The notes under the pieces were generated by a model, which saw nothing but the letters and a program-made list of their open reading frames with translations, made no database searches and was not told the origin of the DNA. DNA of 64,000 bases from Frigoribacterium sp. Leaf8. GTDB taxonomy: Bacteria > Actinomycetota > Actinomycetes > Actinomycetales > Microbacteriaceae. The position numbers and the translations under genes were made by a program. Numbering within the stretch: the stretch's first letter is position 1; the number at the start of each line of letters is the position of its first letter. Location: positions 1,259,709 to 1,323,708 of the forward strand of contig NZ_LMKB01000005.1 of NCBI RefSeq assembly GCF_001421165.1, read 5' to 3'. Shown piece by piece: positions 8,728 through 16,953 of this stretch.

Positions 8728-9764
8728 CCCGGACCGACACCGCCCGGACCGACGCCAACCCGCTCGACCCCACCGCGCTCGACGCCGCGGACACGGTGGC
8801 CGAGGCGGCCACGCGCCCCGCGCCTCCTCGGCTCGTGCTCGGCACGATGACCTTCGGCGACACCGTCGACGAGGCCACCGCCGCCCGCATGCTCGACACC
8901 GCGCGCGACGCAGGCATCACCTGGATCGACACGGCCAACGCCTACGTCGGCGGCACGACCGAGACGATGCTCGGCCGCCTGCTCGCCGGGCGGCGCGACG
9001 AGGTCGTGCTCGGCTCGAAGGCGGGCATGCCGCACGCCGACGCGGGCGGACTGCCGCCGCTCTCGGCCGTGGCCCTCCGCGCGAGCGTCGAGGCGAGCCT
9101 GCGCCGCCTCGGCACCGACCGTCTCGACCTGTTCTACCTGCACCAGCCCGACCGGGCGACCCCGCTCGACGAGACCCTTTCGACCGTCGCCGCCCTGGTC
9201 GCCGAGGGCAAGGTGCTCTCGCTCGGCGTCTCGAACTACGCCGCCTGGCAGATCGGCGACGTCGAGCGCGTCGCCGACGCCGTCGGCGCACCCCGGCCGG
9301 TCGTCGCCCAGCAGCTGTGCAACCTCGTGGCCCGCCGCCTCGACGACGAGTACCTCGAGTTCGCGAGCGTCCACGGGCTCGAGACGATGGTCTACAACCC
9401 GCTCGGCGGCGGCCTCCTGACCGGTCGGCACCGCTTCGACGAGACGCCGGCCGACGGGCGCTTCGGCGACTCGGCCCTCGCCGAGATGTACACGAAGCGC
9501 TACTGGGACGCCGACCTGTTCGCCGCGATCGACCGCCTGTCGGGCGTCGCCGCCGAGGCCGGCGTGACGCTCGTCGAGCTCGCCCTGCGCTGGGTGGCGT
9601 ACCGGCCCGAGGTCGGGTCGGTGCTGCTCGGCGGCTCCCGGCCCGAACAGCTGACGGCCAACGTCGCCGCCGTCGCCGCCGGGCCGCTGCCCGACGAGGT
9701 GGTGGCGGCCTGCGACGAGGTCGGGCGTCAGCTGCGGGGGCCGATGCCTCCGTACGCGCGCTGA
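8724..9764 (+). CDS. Aldo/keto reductase
   Basis: A 346-aa NADPH-dependent TIM-barrel oxidoreductase. About 30 variable residues precede LVLGTMTFGD. The catalytic Asp and Tyr lie in WIDTANAYVGG, the Lys in LGSKAG and the His in DLFYLHQPDRATP. The NADP-binding C-terminus contains VLLGGSRPEQL. It belongs to the YghZ/Kv-beta-like AKR group acting on sugar-derived carbonyls. It overlaps the ATPase by 4 nt and so is part of the transporter operon, suggesting a role on the imported substrate (inference). Confidence 0.88.
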   Translation: MTRTDTARTDANPLDPTALDAADTVAEAATRPAPPRLVLGTMTFGDTVDEATAARMLDTARDAGITWIDTANAYVGGTTETMLGRLLAGRRDEVVLGSKAGMPHADAGGLPPLSAVALRASVEASLRRLGTDRLDLFYLHQPDRATPLDETLSTVAALVAEGKVLSLGVSNYAAWQIGDVERVADAVGAPRPVVAQQLCNLVARRLDDEYLEFASVHGLETMVYNPLGGGLLTGRHRFDETPADGRFGDSALAEMYTKRYWDADLFAAIDRLSGVAAEAGVTLVELALRWVAYRPEVGSVLLGGSRPEQLTANVAAVAAGPLPDEVVAACDEVGRQLRGPMPPYAR

Positions 9765-9854
9765 GCCGCGCCTCCCGACCCTCCGCACCGCGCCGCACGC
9801 CCCCGAACCGCACCGCACCGCACCGACCGCACGCCCCGCACGAGAGAGAGCACC

Positions 9855-10655
9855 ATGAGCACCGCCAGCGACTTCGCCCGTACGATCCGCCGCCGCGAGA
9901 GGGCGGTCGGCTACTGGATCACCCTCGACGCCCCGCCGGCGACCGAGCGCATCGCTCGGCTCGGCTACGACTACGTCTGCCTCGACGCGCAGCACGGCCT
10001 CTTCGGCTACCAGGGCATGATGACCGGCCTGCTCGCCATCGACGCGGGGCAGACCTCGGCCGGGCTCGTGCGGGTCGAGGCGAACGACATCACGCCGATC
10101 GGCAAGGCCCTCGACGCCGGGGCGGCCGGCGTCATCGTGCCGCTCGTCGACACGGCCGAGGACGCCGCCTCCGCCGTGCGCAGCGCGAAGTACCCGCCCC
10201 ACGGCCGCCGCTCGTACGGCCCCATGCGGTCGAGCCTGCGCATCGGCCCCGTGCCGGCGGACGCGAACGACACGACGATCGTGCTCGCCATGATCGAGAC
10301 GCCCGACGGGCTCGCGAACGTCGAGGCGATCGCCGCGACGCCGGGACTCGACGGCCTCTACGTCGGGCCGAGCGACCTGTGCATCGCGGTCGGCGGGGCC
10401 TACCCGGGCGACCCGGCCGTGCAGGAGGCCTTCGACGCCGCCCTCGTCCGCGTCGCGGCCGCGGCCGAGGCCGCTGGCATCGCCGCGGGCATCCACACGC
10501 CGCACGGCGACGTCGCCCGACAGCGGCTCGCCGCGGGTTACACGTTCGCCACGGTCGCCGGCGACCTCAACCACCTCGAGGCCGCCGCCCGCGACCACCT
10601 GCAGCGGGCCACCGCGACGGACGACCCCGACGCGACCGCCGGAGGCGCGGCGTGA
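9855..10655 (+). CDS. HpcH/HpaI-family class II aldolase
   Basis: A 266-aa (beta/alpha)8 aldolase for 2-keto-3-deoxy or 4-hydroxy-2-oxo acids, releasing pyruvate. Family motifs are CLDAQHGLFGYQ (catalytic His), GVIVPLVDTAEDA, MIETPDGLANVEAI (metal-binding Glu) and YVGPSDLCIAVGG (metal-binding Asp). A 90-nt gap of CCGCA-rich sequence separates it from the reductase, with GAGAGAGA before the ATG. With the acid-sugar kinase and PdxA2 genes across the divergent promoter it implies sugar-acid breakdown. Confidence 0.87.
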   Translation: MSTASDFARTIRRRERAVGYWITLDAPPATERIARLGYDYVCLDAQHGLFGYQGMMTGLLAIDAGQTSAGLVRVEANDITPIGKALDAGAAGVIVPLVDTAEDAASAVRSAKYPPHGRRSYGPMRSSLRIGPVPADANDTTIVLAMIETPDGLANVEAIAATPGLDGLYVGPSDLCIAVGGAYPGDPAVQEAFDAALVRVAAAAEAAGIAAGIHTPHGDVARQRLAAGYTFATVAGDLNHLEAAARDHLQRATATDDPDATAGGAA

Positions 10656-11908
10656 GCAGGCAGGACGCGGGCGCCGACGGCGTGGTCGCGGACGACGTGG
10701 TCGCCGACGGACGACTGCGGCCCGACGCGGCCGGTCGCGCCTGGGCGTACCTGCCGACGGCCACGGTGCAGTCGCACGCGGCGAACCTCGCTGAGCTGCC
10801 CGACGGGCGCCTGGCCTGCGTCTGGTTCGGCGGCACGCAGGAGGGCGTCTCGGACATCCACGTCTGGTGCTCGGTCCTCGACGACGAGGTGTGGTCCGAA
10901 CCGGTGCGCCTCAGCGACGACCCCGCACGCTCCGAGCAGAACCCGGTGCTCTTCACGGCCCCCTCGGGCGACGTCTGGTTGCTCTACACGGCGCAACGGG
11001 CCGGGAACCAGGACTCGGCCGAGGTGCGCCGCCGCATCTCCACCGACGGCGGCGCCACCTGGGCCGAGCCCGCGACCCTCTTCGCGGCCGACGAGACGGG
11101 TGGCGTCTTCGTCCGGCAACCGCCGGTCGTCACCCGCGCGGGCGACCTGCTCGTGCCGGTCTTCCGCTGCGTGACGACCCCCGGGCAGGCGTGGGTGGGC
11201 GACCACGACACGAGCTCGGTCATGATCTCCCGGGACGGCGGCTCCACGTGGGGTGAGGTCGCCGTCCCGGGGAGCACCGGAGCCGTCCACATGAACGTGC
11301 GCGAGCTGCCCGACGGATCGCTGCTCGCGCTCTTCCGCAGCCGCTGGGCCGACGCCGTCCACGAGTCGCGCTCGACCGACGGCGGACTCCACTGGTCGGC
11401 ACCGGTGCCGACCGAGCTGCCCAACAACAACTCCTCGGTGCAGTGGGTTCCGCTCGCCAACGGGCGCCTCGCGATCGTCTACAACCACCGCCGCGCCGAC
11501 GCCACCACCCCGCGCCGCCTCGGGCTCTACGACGAGATCGACGAATCCGGCATCGTCGAGCAGGCCGTGCTACCCGGCGCGGACGCGGACCTCGACCAGG
11601 AGGCGCGGGCCGGGTCGCCTGCGGAGGACGGCCGGATGGCGTTCTGGGGCACGCCCCGGGCTCCGATGTCGCTGGCGGTGTCGACGGACGGCGGCCGCAG
11701 CTGGCCGCACCGCGTCGACCTCGAGGACGGCGACGGGTGGTGCCTCTCGAACAACTCGCGCGACGGGCTGAACCGCGAGCTGTCGTACCCGAGCATCACG
11801 CAGACCGGCGACGGCGCCGTGCACGTGGCGTACACCTGGCACCGCCGGGCGATCCGCCACGTGCGACTGTCGGCCGCCGATCTGCCCGGACCCGACGTCG
11901 AGGGCTGA
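10652..11908 (+). CDS. BNR-repeat sialidase-like protein
   Basis: A 418-aa six-bladed propeller protein. It carries four Asp-box-like motifs of the S-x-D-G-G-x-x-W type (STDGGATW, SRDGGSTW, STDGGLHW, STDGGRSW). WFGGTQEG and YNHRRAD resemble the BNR_2/exo-alpha-sialidase-like family. There is no signal peptide, so it should act in the cytoplasm, consistent with cleavage or lyase action on an imported ligand. The GTG start overlaps the aldolase stop (GTGA) and follows GGAGG, which here is part of the dispersed GGAGGCGCG motif. True sialidase activity is unproven. Confidence 0.8.
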   Translation: MSRQDAGADGVVADDVVADGRLRPDAAGRAWAYLPTATVQSHAANLAELPDGRLACVWFGGTQEGVSDIHVWCSVLDDEVWSEPVRLSDDPARSEQNPVLFTAPSGDVWLLYTAQRAGNQDSAEVRRRISTDGGATWAEPATLFAADETGGVFVRQPPVVTRAGDLLVPVFRCVTTPGQAWVGDHDTSSVMISRDGGSTWGEVAVPGSTGAVHMNVRELPDGSLLALFRSRWADAVHESRSTDGGLHWSAPVPTELPNNNSSVQWVPLANGRLAIVYNHRRADATTPRRLGLYDEIDESGIVEQAVLPGADADLDQEARAGSPAEDGRMAFWGTPRAPMSLAVSTDGGRSWPHRVDLEDGDGWCLSNNSRDGLNRELSYPSITQTGDGAVHVAYTWHRRAIRHVRLSAADLPGPDVEG

Positions 11909-11911
11909 GCC

Positions 11912-12664
11912 GTGTCGGACGACGGGACGGCTGACGCCGACCGGGCAGGTCGCGGTGCTGGCACCGAGCGGGCGGGTGGCGGTGCCGGCACCGACCGGCA
12001 CGCCGTGGTGACGGGCTGCAGCTCGGGCATCGGGCGGGCGATCGCCGAGTTCCTGCTGGCCGACGGGTGGCGGGTGACCGGTCTCAGCCGACGCGCGGTC
12101 GACCTGGGCGACGGGTTCTCGTGGCTCGGCTGCGACCTCTCCGTGACCGCCGACGTCGCGCGAGCGGTCGCCGACGTCGGGTCGGTCGACGCGATCGTCC
12201 ACGCGGCCGGCTACCAGGTCGCCGCCCCGCTCGGACGGCTCGACCCCGCCGCCCTCGAGGGCATGTTCGCCGTGCACGTCGGGGCCGCCGCCGCGCTCGT
12301 CGACGCACTCGTCGACCGGCTGTCCGACGGCGGTCGCATCGTGCTCATCGGCAGCCGCACCGCCGTCGGCGTCGCGGGCAAGAGCCAGTACGCGGCGACG
12401 AAGGCGGCCCAGGTCGCACTGGCCCGGAGCTGGGCGGCGGAACTGGCGCCGCGCGGCGTGACCGCCAACGTCGTGGCGCCGGGGCCCACCGACACGCCGA
12501 TGCTCGCCGACCCGGCCCGCGCCTCCTCGGCTCCGGTCGTGCCGCCGCTGGGCGCGCTCGTCGACCCGGTGGACGTGGCGGCCCTCGTCGCGTTCGTGCT
12601 CGGGCCGCACGGACGGAGCATCACCGGGCAGGCGCTCGTCGTGTGCGGCGGCGCCTCGCTCTGA
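11912..12664 (+). CDS. Short-chain dehydrogenase/reductase
   Basis: A 250-aa SDR. After about 28 low-complexity residues the Rossmann motif VTGCSSGIGRA appears, then IVHAAG, catalytic Ser in LIGSRTA and YAATKAAQVALAR (Tyr-x3-Lys), ending in the classical GQALVVCGGASL. The GTG start is 3 nt after the sialidase-like gene, making it the last gene of the transporter operon. A role as substrate or intermediate dehydrogenase is inferred from position only. Confidence 0.87.
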   Translation: MSDDGTADADRAGRGAGTERAGGGAGTDRHAVVTGCSSGIGRAIAEFLLADGWRVTGLSRRAVDLGDGFSWLGCDLSVTADVARAVADVGSVDAIVHAAGYQVAAPLGRLDPAALEGMFAVHVGAAAALVDALVDRLSDGGRIVLIGSRTAVGVAGKSQYAATKAAQVALARSWAAELAPRGVTANVVAPGPTDTPMLADPARASSAPVVPPLGALVDPVDVAALVAFVLGPHGRSITGQALVVCGGASL

Positions 12665-12763
12665 CGTCGCACCGGGTCGAGGTCGCGGCGGGTCGAGGGC
12701 TCGGCGGGTCGAGGTCGCGGCGGGTCGAGGTCACAGCGGCTGCGAGGTCACAACGGCTGCGAG

Positions 12764-12829
12764 GACGCACCACCATCGCGTCGTCGAACCATCCGCGGGC
12801 CTGGTTCGACGACGCGGGCGTGGTGCGGC
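12764..12829. repeat. 66-nt nested palindrome, copy 2
   Basis: An intergenic dyad of the same length as those at 44938 and 46348. Outer arms begin GCACCACC and end GGTGC-type; inner arms are TCGTCGAACCA and TGGTTCGACGA. It sits between the SDR stop and the promoter of the small repetitive protein. Upstream of it, 12680-12765 is a run of imperfect GGTCGAGG/GGTCAC-type repeats. Confidence 0.75.
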
Positions 12830-12862
12830 CTGTCCCGAAAGCGACGATCGGGGCCCCCATTG

Positions 12863-12892
12863 TTTTGATTCATTCAAAAGAAGGCGTATGGT
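12863..12892 (+). promoter_or_regulatory. Promoter with TTTTGA-N5-TCAAAA dyad
   Basis: An unusually AT-rich stretch. -35 is TTGATT (12865-12870) and -10 is TATGGT (12887-12892), with a 16-nt spacer. A perfect dyad TTTTGA-TTCAT-TCAAAA (12863-12879) overlaps the -35 and is a likely operator. It reads toward the small gene at 13029 through a leader of roughly 130 nt. Confidence 0.6.
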
Positions 12893-13028
12893 GGTGTCAA
12901 CGCCGACGGAGGCCAGGGCCACCGTCGAGCACCTCGGCGCCGCCCTCCTCACCTCCGCTGGCCGCCCGCTCGATCCCCCGATCGCGGGCCCCCGACCAGC
13001 ACGACCCGCCCAGCCCCGAGGAGTCACC

Positions 13029-13301
13029 GTGAACACCACCGCCACGACCGCCCGCACCGCCGCCACCCCGCTCGGCGGCCGCTACGTCAGCAGCACCGCC
13101 GCCTCGACGGTCGGCAGCTACGTCGGTTCGCTCGCCGCCGACGTCGCGCCCGGCTCGTACGTGAGCACCTCGGCACGCCGCGACCTGTCGATCGGTCGCT
13201 ACACCGCCAGCGCACGGCGTCGCCTCTCGGCCGCCACGGCGTCCGTCCGGACGGCCACGGGCTCGATCCACACCGCCACCGGCTCGATCCGCACCGCGTA
13301 G
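13029..13301 (+). CDS. Small Ser/Thr/Ala-rich repetitive protein
   Basis: A 90-aa protein I do not recognise. It contains four spaced GRYV/GSYV-type motifs (GRYVSS, GSYVGS, GSYVST, GRYTAS) followed by an Arg/Ser/Thr-rich tail ending TGSIHTATGSIRTA. It is basic, with no clear signal peptide or membrane helix. Start: GTG preceded by GAGGAG; the frame is open further upstream, but the region there lies close to the promoter and has no ribosome site. It is monocistronic, with its own promoter and a strong terminator, which supports a real gene. Confidence 0.6.
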   Translation: MNTTATTARTAATPLGGRYVSSTAASTVGSYVGSLAADVAPGSYVSTSARRDLSIGRYTASARRRLSAATASVRTATGSIHTATGSIRTA

Positions 13302-13360
13302 TCGGCGCCGGTCGGGGTCACCCCACCCCGACCGACCCGGACGGGCCGCCCCACCAGACC

Positions 13361-13399
13361 CGGGCCCGCCGCGCGACCTGAATCCGCGCGGCGGGCCCG
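13361..13399 (+). terminator. Terminator hairpin after the small repetitive gene
   Basis: Perfect 15-bp arms CGGGCCCGCCGCGCG (13361-13375) and its complement (13385-13399) with a 9-nt loop, followed by TTCCTCT. It lies about 60 nt after the stop of the 90-aa gene. Confidence 0.8.
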
Positions 13400-13446
13400 T
13401 TCCTCTGGGCGATGTCACGACCTACCCGGTCCGCCCACCTCGCCCA

Positions 13447-13498
13447 GGAGACACGACGTGCCGCTCACCCCCGAAGGTGAGCGGCACGTCGTGTCTCC
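13447..13498. terminator. 23-bp perfect hairpin between convergent genes
   Basis: Arms 13447-13469 and 13476-13498 are perfectly complementary over 23 bp with a 6-nt loop (CCCGAA). It lies between the small gene (+) and the Gfo/Idh gene (-) and is probably a bidirectional terminator. It lacks a U-tract, as is common in actinobacteria. Confidence 0.75.
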
Positions 13499-13530
13499 GG
13501 GACGACCGGGCCCGAGCCCGGCACGTCGGA

Positions 13531-14658
13531 CTAGAGGGTCGCGGCGGAAGGGTCCCAGCTCTCGTCGAGCGGCACCGGCTGCTGCACGGCGGACTCGACG
13601 GAGACCGGCGCACCCTGCTCGGCGGCCGACGAGATCGCCAGCAGGACGTCGAGAACGTGCGAGGCCACGGCCCCGCTGGCACGCTCGGCGTCGCCACCGC
13701 GGATGGCCCGCGCCAGGTCGAGCACGCCCGAACCGCGTCCGTAGGTCGAGCCCGCGGCGGTGAGCGTCTCGGGCTCGTCCCGGCCGAACCGCCAGAGGCT
13801 CGAGTCGCCCTCGAAGGTGTTGGGGTCGGGCAGCACGAGGGTGCCCTCGGTGCCGCTGATCTCGACGAAGCCCATGCGGGGCAGCGCGTTCTGGAACGAG
13901 AACGTCGACTGGGCCGACTGCCCGCCCGCGAACTCGATGAGCGCCGCGTGGTGCGTCGGTACCTCGACCGGGAAGGTCTCGCCGGCCCGGGGACCGCTGC
14001 CGATGGTCCGGGTGTCGAACGACTTCGACGAGACCGCGCTGACGCGGCTGGCCGAGCCGAAGGCGTGCACGAGGGTCGTCACGTAGTACGGCCCCATGTC
14101 GAAGAGCGGACCGGCCCCGAGCGCGAACAGGAAGTCGGGGTTCGGGTGCCACGACTCGGGCCCGGGCACGTGGAACATCGTGGTCGCCGTGAGGGGCTGA
14201 CCGATGTCGCCCCGGGCGATGGCGCGCATGGCGGTCTGGATGCCGGCGCCGAGCACGGTGTCGGGGGCACACGCGACGCGGACGCCGGCCGCCTCGGCTG
14301 CGGCGAGCAGGTCTCGGGCCGACTCGTGGTCGAGCGCGAGGGGCTTCTCGCTCCAGACGTTCTTGCCGGCGGCGATGATCTGACGGCCGACCTCGGCGTG
14401 TACGGCCGGGATCGTGAGGTTGACGACGATCTCGATCTCGTCGATCGCGAGCAGCTCGTCGACCGTGCCGTGACCCGGGACGCCGTACGCCTCGGCCTGC
14501 GCCTGGGCGCGGTCGAGGTCGAGGTCGGCGACGAAGAGCACCTCGAGGTCGGCGAACTGCGTCATGTTCTCGAGGTAGGTGCCGCTGATGACGCCCGCGC
14601 CGATGACGCCGACGCCCACGCGTCCCGTGCGGCCGGCGGTCGTGTCGACGCCGCTCAC
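13531..14658 (-). CDS. Gfo/Idh/MocA-family oxidoreductase
   Basis: A 375-aa NAD(P)-dependent sugar or cyclitol oxidoreductase. The N-terminal Rossmann motif is VGVIGAGVISGTYLENM. SEKPLALD contains the conserved EKP catalytic Lys, and the C-terminal domain has GPLFDMGPYYVTTLVHAFG with the active-site Asp region. The start overlaps the isomerase stop by 4 nt. Pairing with a TIM-barrel isomerase and a divergent sugar transporter suggests a small sugar or glycoside oxidation pathway; the substrate is unknown. Confidence 0.88.
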   Translation of the reverse strand: MSGVDTTAGRTGRVGVGVIGAGVISGTYLENMTQFADLEVLFVADLDLDRAQAQAEAYGVPGHGTVDELLAIDEIEIVVNLTIPAVHAEVGRQIIAAGKNVWSEKPLALDHESARDLLAAAEAAGVRVACAPDTVLGAGIQTAMRAIARGDIGQPLTATTMFHVPGPESWHPNPDFLFALGAGPLFDMGPYYVTTLVHAFGSASRVSAVSSKSFDTRTIGSGPRAGETFPVEVPTHHAALIEFAGGQSAQSTFSFQNALPRMGFVEISGTEGTLVLPDPNTFEGDSSLWRFGRDEPETLTAAGSTYGRGSGVLDLARAIRGGDAERASGAVASHVLDVLLAISSAAEQGAPVSVESAVQQPVPLDESWDPSAATL

Positions 14659-15458
14659 TTGTCGTTCTCCTGCAGCCAGGCGAAGGACTCGGCAACTCCG
14701 TCGAAGACGTCCTTCGCGTAGTCGTCGAACTCGACGACGCGCAGCGCGTGCGGCGCGGCGGCGAGGACGGCGGCGACGTCCACGTCGCCCTGACCGGCCG
14801 GGGTCTGGTTCTTGAAGGCGGCGGCCAGCGCGTCGGGCACCTCGAGGGCGCTCTCGCTGCTGGGCAGGGCGGTCGCGATGTCGCCGGAGATCTTGCCGTC
14901 CTTGACGTGCAGGAACTGCACGCGGTCACCCAGCGAGCGCAGCAGCGCCGGGGTGTCCATGCCGCCGACGGTCGACCAGAAGGTGTCGATCTCGAGGACG
15001 ACGTCGTCGTTCAGTCGCTCGAGGAAGAAGTCGTAGACGGGGCGGCCGTCGACCTTGTTCGCGAACTCCCACTGGTGGTTGTGGTAGCCGAACTTCAGGC
15101 CCGACGCGGCGGCCAGCACCTGCAGTTCGTTGACGCGGTCGGCGATCTTCGCGGCGTCGTCGGCGGTCTGCCAGCGGTCGCTCGGGATGAACGGGTCGAT
15201 CACGGTGCCGATGCCGAGCTGGGCGGCGGCGGCGAAGGCGCGCTCGGGCTCGTCGGAGTCGATGACCGGGGCGTGGCCCGAAGGCGCGGTGACGCCGGAG
15301 GCGGCGAAGGCCTTCTCGAACTCGTCGGCACGCTCGACGAACGAGTAGGGCTCGACCTTGGTGAAGCCGATCTCGGCGATGCGGGCGACGGCGCCCTGCA
15401 GGTCGGCCGAGACGGCGTCTCGGACCGTGTAGAGCTGCACGGAGGGTGACGAGGTCAT
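14655..15458 (-). CDS. Sugar phosphate isomerase/epimerase (xylose-isomerase-like TIM barrel)
   Basis: A 267-aa AP_endonuc_2-fold protein. Metal-binding and catalytic landmarks are TKVEPYSF, YHNHQWEF, VLEIDTFWS and FLHVKDGK. These proteins act as sugar isomerases, epimerases or 3-keto-glycoside hydrolases, typically beside Gfo/Idh oxidoreductases. It is the first gene of a two-gene minus-strand operon divergent from the MFS gene. Confidence 0.87.
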   Translation of the reverse strand: MTSSPSVQLYTVRDAVSADLQGAVARIAEIGFTKVEPYSFVERADEFEKAFAASGVTAPSGHAPVIDSDEPERAFAAAAQLGIGTVIDPFIPSDRWQTADDAAKIADRVNELQVLAAASGLKFGYHNHQWEFANKVDGRPVYDFFLERLNDDVVLEIDTFWSTVGGMDTPALLRSLGDRVQFLHVKDGKISGDIATALPSSESALEVPDALAAAFKNQTPAGQGDVDVAAVLAAAPHALRVVEFDDYAKDVFDGVAESFAWLQENDK

Positions 15459-15559
15459 GGGAGTGACTCCTTTGTCGTGAGGGGTTCAGGTGGTCTGGGC
15501 CCAACTCTGCCACTTATGTCGACCGATGACAAAAGTTCGTCCCGAATCGACGCATTCTC

Positions 15560-15611
15560 TTGCCCGGACGACACCCGCTGTGTATTCTGCGAACACCTAG
15601 CGCGACTAGGT
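15560..15611 (+). promoter_or_regulatory. MFS promoter with ACCTAG-N5-CTAGGT operator
   Basis: -35 TTGCCC (15560-15565), 17-nt spacer, -10 TATTCT (15583-15588). Immediately downstream, at the expected transcription start, lies a perfect dyad ACCTAG-CGCGA-CTAGGT (15595-15611). The layout is typical of a repressor operator. No candidate regulator gene adjoins it. A looser TGTC-N7-GACA dyad (15517-15531) lies on the isomerase side. Confidence 0.6.
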
Positions 15612-15630
15612 TTTGACTCGAGGAGGCGTC

Positions 15631-16911
15631 ATGGCCAACCCAGGCCCCATCGGCACGCAGGGCGTGCTCACCCAACCCATCAGCACCGTGCGGGTGTCGC
15701 GGGGCTACATGATCGCGCTGGGGCTCGCCCAGTTCGGTCTGTTCGCGGCCCTGCTCTCGCCGGTCTACGTGAGCATGCAGCTCAAGGCGCAGCAGTTGAA
15801 CCCCGACGACCCGGCGAGCATCATCGGGCTGGTCCTGCCCTTCGGTGCGTTCGGAGCGCTCCTCGCCAACCCGCTCGTCGGCGCGCTGAGCGACCGGACC
15901 CGCACGCGGTGGGGCCGTCGTCGGCCCTACCTGGTGGGCGGCATCGTCGTGTTCACCCTCGCCCTCGCCTGGCTCGCCTTCGCCCCCACCGTGCTGCAGC
16001 TCGGCATCGCCTGGGTCGTCGCGCAGATCGCGGCCAACGCCGTGCTCGCCGCCCTGACCGCGAGCTTCGCCGACAACGTGCCGCAGTTCCAACGTGGCAA
16101 GGCCTCGAGCGTCATCGCCCTTGCTCAGAACATCGCCGTCCTCGCCGGCACCTACCTCGCCGTCCTGTTCGTCGCGAACCTGCCGGTGCTCTTCATCGCG
16201 CCGGGCGTCCTCGCCGTCGTGCTCATCCTCGTCTACGCGGTCGTCGCCCGCGACGACCTGCCCGAGTACGAACTCAAGCCCTTCACGTTCGTCAACCTGG
16301 TCAGCTCGTTCTGGACGAACCCCCTGAAGCACCGCGACTTCGCCTTCGCCTGGTGGTCGCGGTTCCTGATCATCCTCGCGACGTTCATGTTCACGACCTA
16401 CCGGCTGCTCTACATGCAGGAGCACCTCGGCATCGCGGACGTCGCCGACGCCACGGCCGCGGTCGCCTTCGGCGTCCTGCTCTACACGATCGCGTTGATG
16501 GCGAGCGCCGCGCTCTCGGGCTGGCTGAGCGACAAGCTGAAGATGCGCAAGGTCTTCGTCGGGGGCTCCACCGCCCTCTTCGCGGTCGGCCTGATCCTGC
16601 TGGCCCACGCCGAGACGGTCACCGGCTTCTACGTCGCCGAGGTCGTCATGGGCTTCGCCTACGGCATCTACGCCGCCGTCGACACGGCGCTCGTCGTCGA
16701 CGTCCTGCCGAACGCCGACCGTCCCGGCAAGGACCTCGGCGTCATCAACATCGCCAACGCCCTGCCCCAGTCGCTCGCCCCGGCGATCGCCCTGTTCTTC
16801 CTCGGCGTCGGCAACGCCGGTTCGGGCAACTACACGCTGATGCTCTGGGCCGCCGGCGTCGCGGCGATCCTCGGCGCCCTGGCCGTCATCCCCATCAAGC
16901 GCGTGCGCTGA
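15631..16911 (+). CDS. MFS transporter (sugar/glycoside-type)
   Basis: A 426-aa major facilitator protein with 12 predicted hydrophobic segments. Loop 2-3 carries GALSDRTRTRWGRRRPYLVGG, typical of GPH/SLC45-like sugar symporters; a second such loop is GWLSDKLKMRKVFVGG. GAGGAGG lies upstream of the ATG at 15631. It is divergent from the isomerase/oxidoreductase pair and probably supplies their substrate. Confidence 0.87.
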   Translation: MANPGPIGTQGVLTQPISTVRVSRGYMIALGLAQFGLFAALLSPVYVSMQLKAQQLNPDDPASIIGLVLPFGAFGALLANPLVGALSDRTRTRWGRRRPYLVGGIVVFTLALAWLAFAPTVLQLGIAWVVAQIAANAVLAALTASFADNVPQFQRGKASSVIALAQNIAVLAGTYLAVLFVANLPVLFIAPGVLAVVLILVYAVVARDDLPEYELKPFTFVNLVSSFWTNPLKHRDFAFAWWSRFLIILATFMFTTYRLLYMQEHLGIADVADATAAVAFGVLLYTIALMASAALSGWLSDKLKMRKVFVGGSTALFAVGLILLAHAETVTGFYVAEVVMGFAYGIYAAVDTALVVDVLPNADRPGKDLGVINIANALPQSLAPAIALFFLGVGNAGSGNYTLMLWAAGVAAILGALAVIPIKRVR

Positions 16912-16923
16912 ACCGGGCGGAGG

Positions 16924-16951
16924 CGTGTGCGACGGCCTACCGTCGCACACG
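16924..16951. terminator. Hairpin between MFS and EEP genes
   Basis: Perfect 12-bp arms CGTGTGCGACGG (16924-16935) and CCGTCGCACACG (16940-16951) with a 4-nt loop, 12 nt after the MFS stop. It ends 2 nt before the next ATG, so it could also affect initiation there. Confidence 0.65.
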
Positions 16952-16953
16952 TC

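Noticed and set aside
12888-13028. 47-codon upstream extension of the small repetitive protein
   Set aside because: It would begin at the proposed -10 and has no ribosome site; GTG at 13029 follows GAGGAG.
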